From Flammula alnicola (taxonomy: Eukaryota; Basidiomycota; Agaricomycetes; Agaricales; Strophariaceae): DNA of 51,931 bases. The position numbers were made by a program, and so were the translations under genes. This document shows, piece after piece, positions 1 to 9,919 of this stretch. The stretch covers positions 1 through 51,931 of the forward strand of contig JADNRV010000336.1 of the NCBI GenBank assembly GCA_015499995.1, given 5' to 3'. The notes under the pieces are model-generated. The model was not told where the DNA came from. It was given only the letters and a program-made list of their open reading frames with translations, and made no database searches. How positions within the stretch are numbered: position 1 is the stretch's first letter; each line of letters starts with the position of its first letter.

Positions 1-806
1 CGGAACATTGACGGCGACCACGCTTACGGCCAGACATTCCAGTTGGTTCATCGTCGTCTTGGTCGCTTGCCCTCCGTTTGCCTGGATTTTGTCCAACAGG
101 CTACGCAAAAATTAATGTCTCATCAATTTAAACTGGGACACTACTTACATTGAGTCCCGCTTCTGTAACTCCCTCTTGGGCAGCCATTAATGGAGCAGTC
201 GGTTGCTGCATTGCGGCCGACGTGGCAAGGGTCGCATTCCGCGAGGGTTCCTCAGATGACTGGCCATCCAAATTCTGACGTTGTCCATTGGCCTCATTTA
301 GGGTGGATGACCCGTTCATAGAAGCAGGAGAATTGCCCTCCAAAGTGCTCTTGTGCCCATGATTGTCTGGTGGGTTGGCCTGCGATCCTGATATGCTGGA
401 GGAAGATCGATCGTACTGTGCAATAACTTCAACGGTGACATTGAAATCTGGCATCATCTTGTTTATTTGCACATCGGCCCAGGTGTCGAGGATGGCACCT
501 GCCAATCCGAGAGTGGTAAGACTTGCACCTATGTCGGCCGCATCTTCGAGAACACTTGCCTGTTATAAAATTATACTTCAGCACATCTGAAAGCCCATAG
601 AGTATCAAAACTCTACATACCAGCTCATCTACCAGCCCTGGCCATTCTTGGTTAAACACATCCTGACTGACGACGGCGCTTCTCAGACGGGTCCCAAATT
701 GCTGCACCCCATTCTGGATGTCTTCCTCGGTTAGTTGTGGTTTATCCGCCATCTCTATGTCTTCCATGCTGTCGGGAGGCACTGGCACAGGGCTACTGCC
801 TGACAT
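1..806 (-). CDS. C-family KDZ-associated protein, partial (runs off left edge)
   Basis: The start is the ATG at 806 and the reading continues past the left edge. Two GT-AG introns fit: the first follows codon CTG near 620 (GTATGT donor) and ends near 560, the second covers about 150-103. The last visible exon is basic (GRKRGRRQC), a likely nuclear signal just before a cysteine. The first exon aligns with the first exon of gene C in KDZ1: P-[QN]-[LV]-[TS]-E, then F-x-x-R-[LV], then G-L-x-x-[DE]-L. The first intron lies at the identical place and phase, directly after that leucine. The following exon shares a [IL]-L-D-x-W motif. The family function is unknown. By homology I expect a Zn2Cys6-like cluster beyond the edge. 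The gene is divergent from the one at 965. Confidence 0.6.
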
Positions 807-964
807 GACTAGGGAAGAGAGTGAAGAAATTTGGATGGTCGAAGAGAGAATAAAATAGTCTAAGTATGTGGATGCCAGATGGGCGACGCGAAATGTTAAA
901 TGTCACGTGACCATATGTCGTGGATTTCGACGGCGGCATGTTGGCGGGGTGCGCCGCGGCAATA
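807..964. promoter_or_regulatory. Divergent promoter with CACGTG E-box
   Basis: These 158 bases separate two divergently read genes. A palindromic CACGTG lies at 904-909 in the context TCACGTGACC. The same TCACGTGACC occurs in the divergent promoter between genes C and D of KDZ1 (32097-32102), and its reverse complement, GGTCACGTGA, in KDZ2 (45803-45808). CACGTG is the classic binding word of bHLH factors; its use here is inferred from the repeated position. Confidence 0.5.
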
Positions 965-2059
965 ATGCCACAGAACATAACGGCCGTCGACTCGACTCTC
1001 AATCGTCTCGATCGAGCATTGCACGCTTTGACCGTCCCACCGCCGAAAAGGAAGGCGATGGATACCCCGACTCCTGCTGAAGAATCCGAACCCACCAGGC
1101 CAGGCAGCCGTCGGTCTTTGAAGGGGGTACTAAAATCGTCCTTGGCAAGGTCGGAACGTCGCAACATCGAAGAAAACCGCCCGAAAAAGACTGTCCGTAT
1201 TATAGGCCATATTGATCCATTGTATGACAATGGACGGCACAAGGTCACTATGTCTTCTCAAACTACCTTCGCGTCTGGGTCATCTGCGGGGCTGTCCTCC
1301 ACCGAGTATGTGGATGGCTCTCTCTCGGAACCAAGCCATCGTCTCCCGACGCGGGGCAGATCGACTCTCCTGGATTTGAAGGCCCGCCTTGTGGATCCAA
1401 CAGGTGTGCACTCTGTCACCCCGCAGTTGCATTTCGCCGGCGCCTCTTCCACACCGAACCCACCCGCTGACCCCATGCTGATACAACTGCCTGCTATTCC
1501 TTCGCAACATGCGTGCTCGCCTCCTATTCCGCAACCAGCAACGGATGGAAAGCGGAAATCTCTTTTTCAATTGGCGGCTAGCCTCGCTCCCAGACCTGTG
1601 CTGAATCAACCGTCCGTACGCATCCAACCCGCCGCCCGTCATATTTTGCCATCAACCGCGCCATCGGCCGCAGACGTAAATCCATCGCCAATTGGACAGG
1701 ACCCTCACCAGATTCAGCTCGCGAGTGCCACTGGACTTGCGGATGAAGTCATGTGTGACACTCCGGGATTGTCTCTGCCTTGCCATTTACCCCCCGCCTC
1801 TTCGGCCAATTCGCTCACTCATGGTATGAAAGAGTCGCGATTACTGACACTTGCTGCACGTCTCCCAGTTCCCCCCACGCCGACACCGCCCACTCAGGCT
1901 GAAGGTGGTTCTGATGCGGATGACATTTCCATGGACAGTGAGGAACACGCTGACAGAATTCCCATTGAAACGATCATCAGAGTTAAAATGGAACAAGCGG
2001 ATGAGGATATGGATTGGAATTCAGAGGACGTAGCATCAGAAGATTCCCCGCTGCCGTGA
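965..2059 (+). CDS. D-family KDZ-associated protein, Pro/Ser-rich
   Basis: This is an uninterrupted frame of about 364 residues from the ATG at 965; an upstream ATG at 938 is in frame but would add only nine residues. Near the N-terminus is L-D-R-A-L-H-A-L-T-V-P-P-P-K-R-K, matching A-L-D-K-L-S-I-P-P-P-K-K in gene D of KDZ1, at the same distance from the start and in the same divergent arrangement. The protein contains three spaced copies of a leucine-rich motif (STLLDLKARL, SLFQLAASLAPRP, RLLTLAARLPVPP), just as gene D has spaced SQPF repeats. The C-terminus is acidic with D-D-I-S-M-D-S-E-E. No catalytic domain is visible. It is probably nuclear and disordered; its function is unknown. Confidence 0.6.
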   Translation: MPQNITAVDSTLNRLDRALHALTVPPPKRKAMDTPTPAEESEPTRPGSRRSLKGVLKSSLARSERRNIEENRPKKTVRIIGHIDPLYDNGRHKVTMSSQTTFASGSSAGLSSTEYVDGSLSEPSHRLPTRGRSTLLDLKARLVDPTGVHSVTPQLHFAGASSTPNPPADPMLIQLPAIPSQHACSPPIPQPATDGKRKSLFQLAASLAPRPVLNQPSVRIQPAARHILPSTAPSAADVNPSPIGQDPHQIQLASATGLADEVMCDTPGLSLPCHLPPASSANSLTHGMKESRLLTLAARLPVPPTPTPPTQAEGGSDADDISMDSEEHADRIPIETIIRVKMEQADEDMDWNSEDVASEDSPLP

Positions 2060-3296
2060 CTCGGCAGTATCTTTCCATCACAAGCCCCTTCCGCCGTCTT
2101 TCCCAGCTCCCATTATGTCCACATCGGGAAGCATGTGTCCCACGCCAAATGCGGATGCGGCCCCTGTCTGTCGGTGCACGCGCGCTCGCTATCCGCAATG
2201 AAGAGCATCATTATTCCGCTGTTTCCCCTTCATTTCCCTTGATTTTTATTTACTAGAGCAACATAATGAAGCTATATAGCAGTAATATAGAATCAATAGC
2301 TTGTAGATGGTCTCTATAATAGCACAAATGCATTGTATAGATATATATGATGATGGCCACTACTATTATCCACTCATAGGGTGACTCCCAGACACTTAGA
2401 GAGGTCAGGATATTTATTATAATAGTTTCAGAGCAAGGGAGACATAGCTATATGGAAGGGAGATGACCAGGACATATATATTCCAGGGGTGTAATATACA
2501 CCACATTCCTATGATCATTGACACATTCCAGAGGCACCTATGCCTCTATTTGAAGGGTGAGCATAATATAGTATACATCTGTCTGTGACATATCTGAGGA
2601 TCTAAAATCGCTTTTTTGGGGTATGAGGAGTACTACTGCCTGATACCCCTTCCAAAGCATATATTTTACTGTAGAGGTACCAGGGCAATATAAGGGAATG
2701 TTTTCAGCAAAAACAGTAGTGGTAGATGCATAGAATATCTCTATGCATTCATATTGTGAGCGCCTCAAAGGGAGGATGAGATATGAAGGAGAGGAGGAGG
2801 AGGTGTATATACAATCTGTCATCACACCATATCTCTAGCGTTTCTGATAATATGCAGTATCTGAGAGGTGCGATATGTGCTAGGGAATACTATAAGCTTA
2901 TCTCACATATACCAGATACTTTTGGTGAAACGATATAACGGTAAGGAGTAGGAGTGTCCAAAAGTGCGAAATATGTCTCCTGTGACATATATTTTCCAGT
3001 TAAAATTATTCTAAAGACATAGGTATATAGCCATGAGTAACCTCCATTGATTGCGAGAAGAATTAGAGAGATTGAACTGGTATGTATTTCAGGAGATGGG
3101 GAAAAGCCACATAAGTACATGCAATGCCACCAGTAATGCCATACTAGCACATATATCCGATCTCGCATGCGATCTTGAAGCTGAAAATCAGTCACATGGC
3201 AGATGTTTAGCATAACAACTCCCACAACCCAGAGGCAAAGTGACCGCCGAAGTTATGTCCAGCAGTGGGCAGAATGGCAGAGAAGGGGAACCTGTA
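2060..3296. other. Gene-free AT-rich stretch
   Basis: There are only short frames on both strands, with no conserved motif and no convincing splice-linked coding. The DNA is AT-rich with many ATATAT words. If the pair at 1-2059 is the end of an old KDZ element, its terminal repeat should lie here, because in KDZ1 the element ends 910 bases after the gene D stop. I could not find a CACATAGG-like end. Confidence 0.5.
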
Positions 3297-3730
3297 CTTT
3301 ACAGTCCCCCACCTGTCCGCATGGACTCCACGGACTCCATGGAATTCCATGGACAATCTGTGGACTTTCAACTTAATGGTGTATTTCTTACTTTTGTAAA
3401 AATTAGTCCACGGATGTCCATGGACAGTCCACACAAAGTCCACACAAAGTCCACACAAAGTCCACGAAGAGTCCAACCCATGGACTTTACACTAAATATT
3501 CTGCATGTGGACTCTTCGTGGACTTTCTGTGGACTTGAATGACTTAGAAGAAATATAAGTTAGTATCATATTTCTGTGGACTTTCTGTGGACTTGCCATG
3601 GACTTTTCATGGACTTGAAAGGAATTTGAACAGATTATCCAAAAATTATCAAGGTAGTTAGATCTTTGTGGATTGTCCATGGAGTCCACGGACTGTCCAC
3701 GGACTTTTTATGGACTTAAAATAGAATTTG
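3297..3730. repeat. Left terminal repeat of element K, GTCCATGGAC words
   Basis: The first about 100 bases pair with the right end of the element. The rest is crowded with variants of CCATGGACTTT and GTCCACGGA on both strands; CCATGG and GTGGACTT recur more than fifteen times in about 430 bases. Such subterminal word clusters commonly serve as transposase binding sites; that role is inferred. Confidence 0.65.
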
Positions 3731-3844
3731 TATAGCTTAGAGCTTACAACTGAAATATATCAAAATCAACATTGATTTCAAGCATAAATATCAAGTCAGT
3801 TATGAACAAAGTCAGTTATAAAATACAGTATATACAAGTACAAG

Positions 3845-6306
3845 CTAAATTTCCATTCCATCTTCCTCATCCTCATCTTCATCACTTTCAACTTGCAGAC
3901 CTTTTTTCTTCCTTTCTTGTTTTTCCAAAACTAATTTTGTGTGGTGAAAGATCATCACATGCAAAAACCAGTTGAAGTTTTTGCCCTTCATGCGTTTGAG
4001 AATAGAATCATATCCACCCAACCAAGAATTCAAGTGTTCACATGCCTAGAATTTGATACATTAGTAAAATGAATTATACTTCCAAATTTAAGACATACCT
4101 GTGTGTTAAATGCTCGCTTAAAATATTCCCGTCCATTTTTGTCTGTGTCCTTTACAACAAGATTTGGGGCAGATCCGTCAAGTGGGGCTGGATTGCACCA
4201 CTTGCGACATAAAAAGTCGGTAACTCGGTGATTGATATAGTGATATGAATCAACAACCATTCGTGTAGTTTTCTGCCAGCTATCCCATTTTTTTAATGAT
4301 ATAGCTCTTGCAAGAACAAGACAGGCCTTATCAATGCAGACATAATCAGGCCTAGATTCTTCTGTGGGATACACTCTTTCCAAGAATTCCAAGATATTGG
4401 TTGGAGATTCAGCTTTTACAAATTTTGTCCAAGCAATTACAACTCCACAAGGTGCACAAATAGTTTCAACACAGTAAAATCTTGAAGGACCAAAGTAATT
4501 CTTTTTTGGTCTTTCTTCAGCATTTTCATCATGAGGTTGGACATTTCGTTGAAGAGGTTGTTGCCAAGGTTGAATATTTTCATTAGGTCTTTTCAAAACA
4601 CGTCTAACACCTGAAAGTGTGCTGCGGCTATGATCTTGAGTATACTTTCGCCATTCAGGCTGATGCTCTTGACAGGCTTGTGTTCCATTGATTTTATTAT
4701 GTGGGCAATTTGTGACTCGACAGCGTCTTCCAAAGTCAAGTTCATGGAAATTGCAAAATGCACCACCTCGGGCATTGTTCAAGTCAGAAGAACAATTTTC
4801 AAATGCACAATGTGTTGGCCCCATTACAATTCCATCAAGAACAACCATTTTAACGGGAGCATGATCCACAGCCATTGTATTATCAGCTTGTTCTTCATCA
4901 ATCTCTTCCTCAGTTTGAGGTACTGGATTAATGTGGTTGACAGCTAATGGTGGAACTTGACGGCCTTCATCATTATTAGCCATAGCAGCAGGATCATTAT
5001 TATTGAGTCCAGCATCAAGAATGATATCTGCAGTTGCTTTATATGGTTGTGTACATTCACTGCATTCATGGCCATCTGCAACACGGATAAGACCTTCTTC
5101 TCCAAGAATATCATATGCTGTTTCAGTAAGGCTTTCAATGTCAAGGTTATCCGAAGTCTCAAAGTCAATTTGACTAACACTAGAAATAGTGCGAACAGAT
5201 TCTTGAACAAATGCATCCCAGATTTGTCGTCGAGTAGTCTTTCTTCCAAAGCTATTATTCCAGAATTCGGTATATGCTGCTGCTGATGCATGAAAGCTAT
5301 ACATGCCATTTATCACAGCTGCAGAGAAAACTCTATCAACCCAAAGATTGGCTCCTACTTTAAGGAACTTGGCATTATTAAGATACACCCTGGTTTTGTC
5401 TGTGCTGTGTGGAAGTACTGCAGTTTCATGATCGGCCATATACAGAGTTTTGCACTTTGAGCATTCGCCAGTAAGCACCATTGCATTTTCATGTATAGTA
5501 GTTCCTTCAATCAAAGTAACCTTCGGTATATCTCGAGTTTTGGTGTATTGGGAGATGTTGTGTCTGCCACACTGTAGTGTTGAACACTGCATAGACGGAG
5601 GACAAATTAGACGAACTCCTTTGATCGCATCATAAGATATTGGCTTTAATTTTGTACGAAGTCGATCTTCATGATATGGAGTTAAATTCAGAGCATCAGC
5701 CAGTTTGTCTATTTTAAGAGCAAGAGGAGATGTCAAGTCTTCTTTCAATAGTGTTGCCTTAGACTTTTCATCATCGTTAAACAATTCAAGAGATTTGTCA
5801 TTTAGCTTTAGCTGTATTGCCCGAGAGAGTGATTTTATCCATCCATTTAGAACACTTTTGCGCTCATCAGAGGTACGAGGATGTTTTTGCCAAGCATGGA
5901 GATTAAGCAAATCAGTATTTTCTGTCATTGAAAACAGAACAAGTAATACTGTGCTCAAGGAAACTTTAGAGTTAAAGTTTTCGGTTACAAACTTAGCAAA
6001 GTCTTGAAATAAGATATCAGGAAACAGATTCTGGTCTGAGCCAACAGCAGCAACAGGATTGATATGCATTATTATGCTTAGTGGCAGAAGTGAAAACCAG
6101 CCAAGATAATAATATCCCAAGATCCAGAGCAGCATAGAGTATATTTTAGATGCAATATCAAGCCAATGTCCAGATTTCACTATCCCAGATAGTAGCCAAG
6201 TAGTACATGCAGGAGCCCAGAATTCACAAACAGCAATCAGAGCAAAAACAAAGCAGAAAAAACTATAATACAAAAGAAAAATGGGAAAATGAACTTGAAA
6301 AAACAA
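3845..6306 (-). CDS. CxC5/CxC6 cysteine-cluster protein, candidate RNase H-fold transposase
   Basis: One 53-base intron (4098-4046, GTATGT...TCTAG) joins the main frame to a final exon in phase, giving A-F-N-T-Q-A-C-E-H-L-N. The first C-x-C cluster (S-M-Q-C-S-T-L-Q-C-G-R-H, later C-S-K-C) fits the KDZ-associated CxC5 domain. The second, starting G-P-T-H-C-A-F-E-N-C and followed by F-C-N-F-H, C-R-V-T-N-C and C-Q-E-H, fits CxC6. The C-terminal third has V-C-I-D-K-A-C, V-V-D-S-Y-H-Y and C-E-H-L-N-S-W, acidic residues that could form a DDE-type active site. The extreme C-terminus is acidic. The start is uncertain: the hydrophobic first 79 residues may be non-coding, and the in-frame ATG at 6069 looks better. 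It lies head to tail with gene 2, only 12 bases apart if the long start is used. Confidence 0.75.
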
Positions 6307-6317
6307 AAAAGAAAAAC

Positions 6318-8958
6318 CTACTGCTTTCGACTAGTACTACCTTTCTTATGTGAAATTCCCTTCTGCTTCTCCTTCCCTTTTCCCTTTTCCTTCGCTCTTT
6401 TACTCTTTGGATCCAACGTTCCGCCATTGTCCACCCACGCCTTCAAGTCGTTGATCGTATAAACTGCTTTTTCCACGTGCCAGATCTCTTCCGATGGCAG
6501 TGTACCGTTCGAGTCTAGCCATGCAAGCATCCCAGTGAAGTTGGAATTTTGACAATAAGGGGAAAGATTTTCTGGGAATGGGAAAAGTATTTCGAGCGAC
6601 CAGTAATCATGTCGATAATGTCTTTCTTGATGAGCTTACGAAAAGGCCATGATTGCTGATTCTTTAGGTTCTGGTATGTAGAGTGGGCCTGATCAATGGC
6701 CTTCCACTTTTCATAATATATGAAAATCGTATAATCCGCCATAGAACGTGCTCCATCAGAAGACTTAGCCAAAGTAAGATCAACCCCCAAGGCAGTGAGG
6801 ATTTCTTCGTGGTCGGAAGGGTTTGGAGAATTATGATAAGAGTCAGAAACAGAAGGAACCGATGAACCAGCACGAGACCCAGACCCAGATACAGAACGAG
6901 AAGACGGGACAGTAGAAGCCGCTAAACCAAAAGACTCGGGAACCTAATAATTTCTAAGTCTTTTTACTAAACCAAACTGAAAATAAACTTACGAATACAC
7001 GTAACATATAATTTCCACTCTCCGTGACCCATTTCACAGGTGCTTTATCCGTAAGCTCCTCACCGACACGCCCTCGAAGAATCCAATAGCCCTCTTCATG
7101 AAAGTATATAGGTTTACCTTTTAAGAAAATAAAATTAGAATTTCTTTAATACAGATGAGTTTCGAGACATACCTTCAAGTGAAGAGTCTCTCTTGAGAAT
7201 TTCCGTGACAAGTTCCATGACATCCTCTGTCACTTCACACCTAATTTGAAAATCCACCTTCGTAATAGCTATGTCCAAGGCTCCGACGGAAGATGGGGAC
7301 GTATACATAAACAGCATCCCACGGACGTATCCCAAGTTGTCAGATGTCTTAGTAGATCCAAAATCTGCCATATTGGGTGCATTGCCAGCTGCACGGCCTC
7401 GAAAAATACCTCCCGTGATGCGGGATGCTCCTTGTAATGAAAAGGAGCCTTCTTCATCAGAGGCGGCAGCTGTAAGCTTACTGACAGCAGCAGAGGTGGC
7501 TGCGGGTTTACCAACGCCAGCGGTGGCAGGTGCGGGTTTAACGCCAGCGACAGCGGTGGCTGCAGGTTTACCAACGCCAGCAGCGGCGGCTGCGGGTTTA
7601 ACGCCAGCGACAGAGGCAGGTTTAACGCCAGCGACGGCGGTGGCTGTGGGTTTACTGACAGCAGCAGTGGCTGCGGGTTTACCGATGCCAGCGACAGCAG
7701 CGGTGGCTGCGGGCTTAGCGCCAGCAGCAGCAGTGGCTGCGGGTTTACCGACGCCAGCGACAGCAGCGGTGGCTGCGGGCTTAGCGCCAGTGACGGCGGT
7801 GGTGGCTGCGGGCTTAGCGCCAGTGACGGCGGTGGTGGCTGCGGGCTTAGCGCCAGCGACAGCGGTGGGGGCTGTGGGCTTAGCGCCAGCGATGGCGGTG
7901 GGCTTAGCGCCAGCGGCGGCCTGACCAACGGCATTGCCGTCGTCGGACTCGCCGTGCTCATCCCCGTCCTCGTCCATGTTGCCGTGCTCGTCCCCGTGCT
8001 CGTCCGCGTTGCCGTGCTCATCCCCATTCCCATCCCCATCCCCGTCTTCCTCGTCTTCCTCGTCGTGCTCGTCTTCGTCATCGTGCCTGTCCACGTTGCT
8101 GCCCGCGGTGCTGTTCTCGTCGTCGTCGTCGTCGTCGCCACGCTTCTGGGCGTCGTCGTCGCCATGCTCCTGGGCGTCGTCCTCGTCGTCCTCGTCGTCG
8201 GTGCCCGCGGACTCCGCTGGGCGCTTGCCCGACTTGACAGCAGCTCGACGGGCAGCACCGCTGTCCTCGGTGCTGCCGTCGGTGCTATCAGTGTTGTCGT
8301 CGTCAGGGCGGCGCTGACGCGAGGCGGGAACAGTGGGCCGTGGGGGCATACGCAGGCCAGCCGCGGTGCGGGGTCGTGCTGGCAGCGCAACGGCGATGCC
8401 GCTGGCCTCGAGCACCTGCTCGGACCTGGTTTCGGGGGGCTGGGGTCAGTGAATGGGATGCGGAGGAGGGGGTGGACATACAGGGTGAGATGGGTGGGTG
8501 TTTCGGTGGCCGCGTCCTCGGCCGCCCTCATTTCGCCCGTGCGTCTGTGTGAAACAGGTCAGCGAACATAGGAAAGGGGGGGGAAGAGCAACCTACCCGC
8601 TCTTTTTCCCTCCTCGGGACCCCTTTCCCCGTCCTCGTCCCCCGTGCCCGCGCCCGCCCCGTGCACTGCGTGCACTCCCTCATCCCCGTCCCTTCCCGCG
8701 TCGAGCGGGTGCTCCCGCGGCGGCGTTGCCTTCGTCGTCCTCGTCGCCCTCTCCCTCGTCCTCGTCCCTGTCAGGTGCGTCGTTTCCGGTGTTTCCGTCG
8801 TCGTCGTCGTCGGTGCGGTCGGTTCGTGGGCGCTTGTTGGCGACCTCGTCCGCGTTCGACACCTGTCGTTTGCGGCGATTTGGGGCGGCGGCTGTAGCGA
8901 CGGCGTCGCGGATAGCGCCGCTGCGCGTCGTTGAGGCGGTGGAGCGGGTGGTCCGCAT
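6318..8958 (-). CDS. Element K gene 2: low-complexity N-terminus plus conserved C-terminal domain
   Basis: This is a multi-exon minus gene probably starting at the ATG at 8958. The N-terminal exon is basic then acidic, with a K-R-P-R nuclear signal. After an unresolved junction near 8680-8415 comes a region of D/E/H/G runs and then about twenty alanine-lysine-proline repeats (G-x-K-P-A-A-T-A). A folded part follows: R-I-T-G-G-I-F-R-G-R, then an intron, then Y-W-I-L-R-G-R-V-G-E-E-L, another intron, then a serine-rich linker, I-F-I-Y-Y-E-K-W-K and D-I-I-D-M-I. Near 6550 the frame changes without a plausible intron, before G-M-L-A-W-L-D, so this copy appears frameshifted. I recognise no domain name. 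Its place next to the CxC5/CxC6 gene suggests a transposition partner or cargo. Confidence 0.55.
7480..7930. repeat. Coding minisatellite (Ala-Lys-Pro repeat)
   Basis: These are tandem imperfect repeats of about 24-36 bases around GGTGGCTGCGGG(C/T)TTA, all multiples of three. On the minus strand they encode G-x-K-P-A-A-T-A-A-V-A-type units. Long open frames on the plus strand are by-products of the repeat. Confidence 0.8.
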
Positions 8959-9045
8959 CGAGATGTGGTGGTGGTGGTAGTGGTGAGTGTGTGTGGTGGT
9001 GGTGGTGGTGGTGGTTGTGGTGAGCATTGGTGGTGGTGGGAGCGA
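8959..9045. repeat. GTG/CAC microsatellite
   Basis: A near-pure run of GTG with a GTGTGT interruption lies immediately upstream of the probable start of element K gene 2. It creates spurious His- and Thr-rich frames and may affect the gene's promoter; that is conjecture. Confidence 0.8.
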
Positions 9046-9161
9046 ACAATGGTGGTGACGTGGCAACGTTGCAGCCGCGTCACCAACGTTCGGTAACCGG
9101 GTGCCGAGTTGCCGACGCCAGTCGGTATATATATAACCAAAATTCGTATATAACAAATGGC

Positions 9162-9235
9162 GCCGTGGTGTAGGTGGCTATAGCGTGGCAATAGTAATAT
9201 TCTATCAGTCAATAGTTCAATTCTCAGCTATGGCA
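9162..9235 (+). other. Degenerate tRNA-like / pol III-type unit
   Basis: These 74 bases can close a 7-pair acceptor stem (GCCGTGG with CTATGGC, two G-U pairs) followed by A. TGGTGTAGGTGG fits the A-box consensus and GTTCAATTC fits the B-box. An ATAG/CTAT hairpin with a 7-base loop sits in the middle. A TATATATATAA stretch lies about 30 bases upstream and T-rich DNA follows. The T-stem pairs badly and there is no proper T33, so a working tRNA is unlikely. A tRNA-derived SINE remnant is the best guess. Confidence 0.25.
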
Positions 9236-9267
9236 TTTTATTTTATTTTGCTATTATTATTAATATA

Positions 9268-9500
9268 GTAAGGGCAGGTCCACAAAATCCATGGCATTGT
9301 CCACGGATAGTCCATGGAGTCCACACCCAAAATGGACATTGTGTGGACTTTTCGTGGACTTTTCACGGACTAAAATTTGCAATTTGGCAGGTGTTTTCAC
9401 CAAAATCAAACCTGAAAAAAAATTGTAAAAAGTCCACGGATTGTCCATGGATTCCGTGGAGTCCATGGAGTCCACGTGGAACAGGTGGGGGAGTGTAAAG
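9268..9500. repeat. Right terminal repeat of element K
   Basis: This is the inverted counterpart of the left end, containing GGTCCACAAAATCCATGG, GTGGACTTTTCGTGGACTT and the terminal ACAGGTGGGGGAGTGTAAAG. The outer about 75 bases align with the left end at roughly four of five positions; the inner part shares only the GTCCA-type words. Confidence 0.7.
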
Positions 9501-9795
9501 ACCTCAAGGGAACCAGGGAGAAGATGAGAGGGAGGCTGGAGAAGATGGCCCAGTGTAGATACAATGGCACTTCCTTTTACAATAATTTAGATACGCAAAA
9601 CTTGTATGTGAAGGAGTTTGCGCACAAAAAGATATAGGGCATGGTTACACTAAATCCACGTCAAATGGCTATCAATCTACTTGAGTGGTGGGAAAACCTG
9701 AACAAGGTCGGCGGTGGGATAGCTTGGATCTACTTCTGACTTGCGCAATCTCACTCCCTCAAGGCCCACCTTGCACGTGTCCAACCCCCAAGTTT
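9501..9795. other. Spacer between element K and the SPT5-like last exon
   Basis: No gene, repeat or structured RNA is recognised here. It may contain the 3' untranslated region of the SPT5-like gene. Confidence 0.5.
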
Positions 9796-9908
9796 TCACT
9801 TTGAAAATCCGTCCTCGATTTCACCGCGAAAGGGTGTGACCAAGATTTTAACTGCATCTGGCGGGACAGGAACCACGTATGCCAAAGGAACATCGTCAGC
9901 CATGTAAG
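9796..9908 (-). pseudogene. SPT5-like gene, last exon (separated by element W)
   Basis: This short exon reads Y-M-A-D-D-V-P-L-A-Y-V-V-P-V-P-P and ends with TGA at 9796-9798. The sequence before it ends TTCTAG, an acceptor. Element W begins 11 bases further upstream, and on the far side of W, at 15815, is a GTATGT donor whose phase fits exactly (one base plus CT). So W sits inside an intron, and this is the C-terminal exon of the KOW gene whose next part lies at 15816-16991. The family resemblance is by eye. Confidence 0.55.
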
Positions 9909-9919
9909 CTAGAATTATA

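Larger units (their letters stand above)
3297..9500. mobile_element. Element K: 6.2-kb TIR element with CxC5/CxC6 protein
   Basis: The ends are inverted repeats. The left starts CTTTACAGTCCCCCACCTGT at 3297; the right, read backwards from 9500, starts CTTTACACTCCCCCACCTGT. Similarity continues inward through TGGACTCCACGGACTCC-type sequence and an AATC[TC]GTGGACTTT block. The flanks are ACCTGTA (3290-3296) and ACCTCAA (9501-9507), matching at 5 of 7 positions and possibly a decayed 7-base target duplication. Inside are two minus-strand genes, one with the CxC5 and CxC6 cysteine clusters known from KDZ-related transposons. The element is probably autonomous or recently so, although gene 2 has one apparent frameshift. 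Confidence 0.7.

Noticed and set aside
3300..3720. Possible CRISPR-like array of GTCCATGGAC words
   Set aside because: Spacing is irregular, units occur on both strands and vary; this is a transposon terminal repeat in a eukaryote.
4030..6306. Membrane protein, from the hydrophobic start of the CxC5/CxC6 frame
   Set aside because: The hydrophobic segment precedes a better ATG at 6069 and is probably AT-rich non-coding DNA in frame.
7269..8571. Several long overlapping frames on both strands
   Set aside because: They arise from the Ala-Lys-Pro minisatellite and Asp/Glu runs; only the minus frame of gene 2 connects to conserved exons.
9162..9235. Functional tRNA gene
   Set aside because: The T-stem does not pair and the anticodon loop lacks T33; retained only as a tRNA-like remnant.
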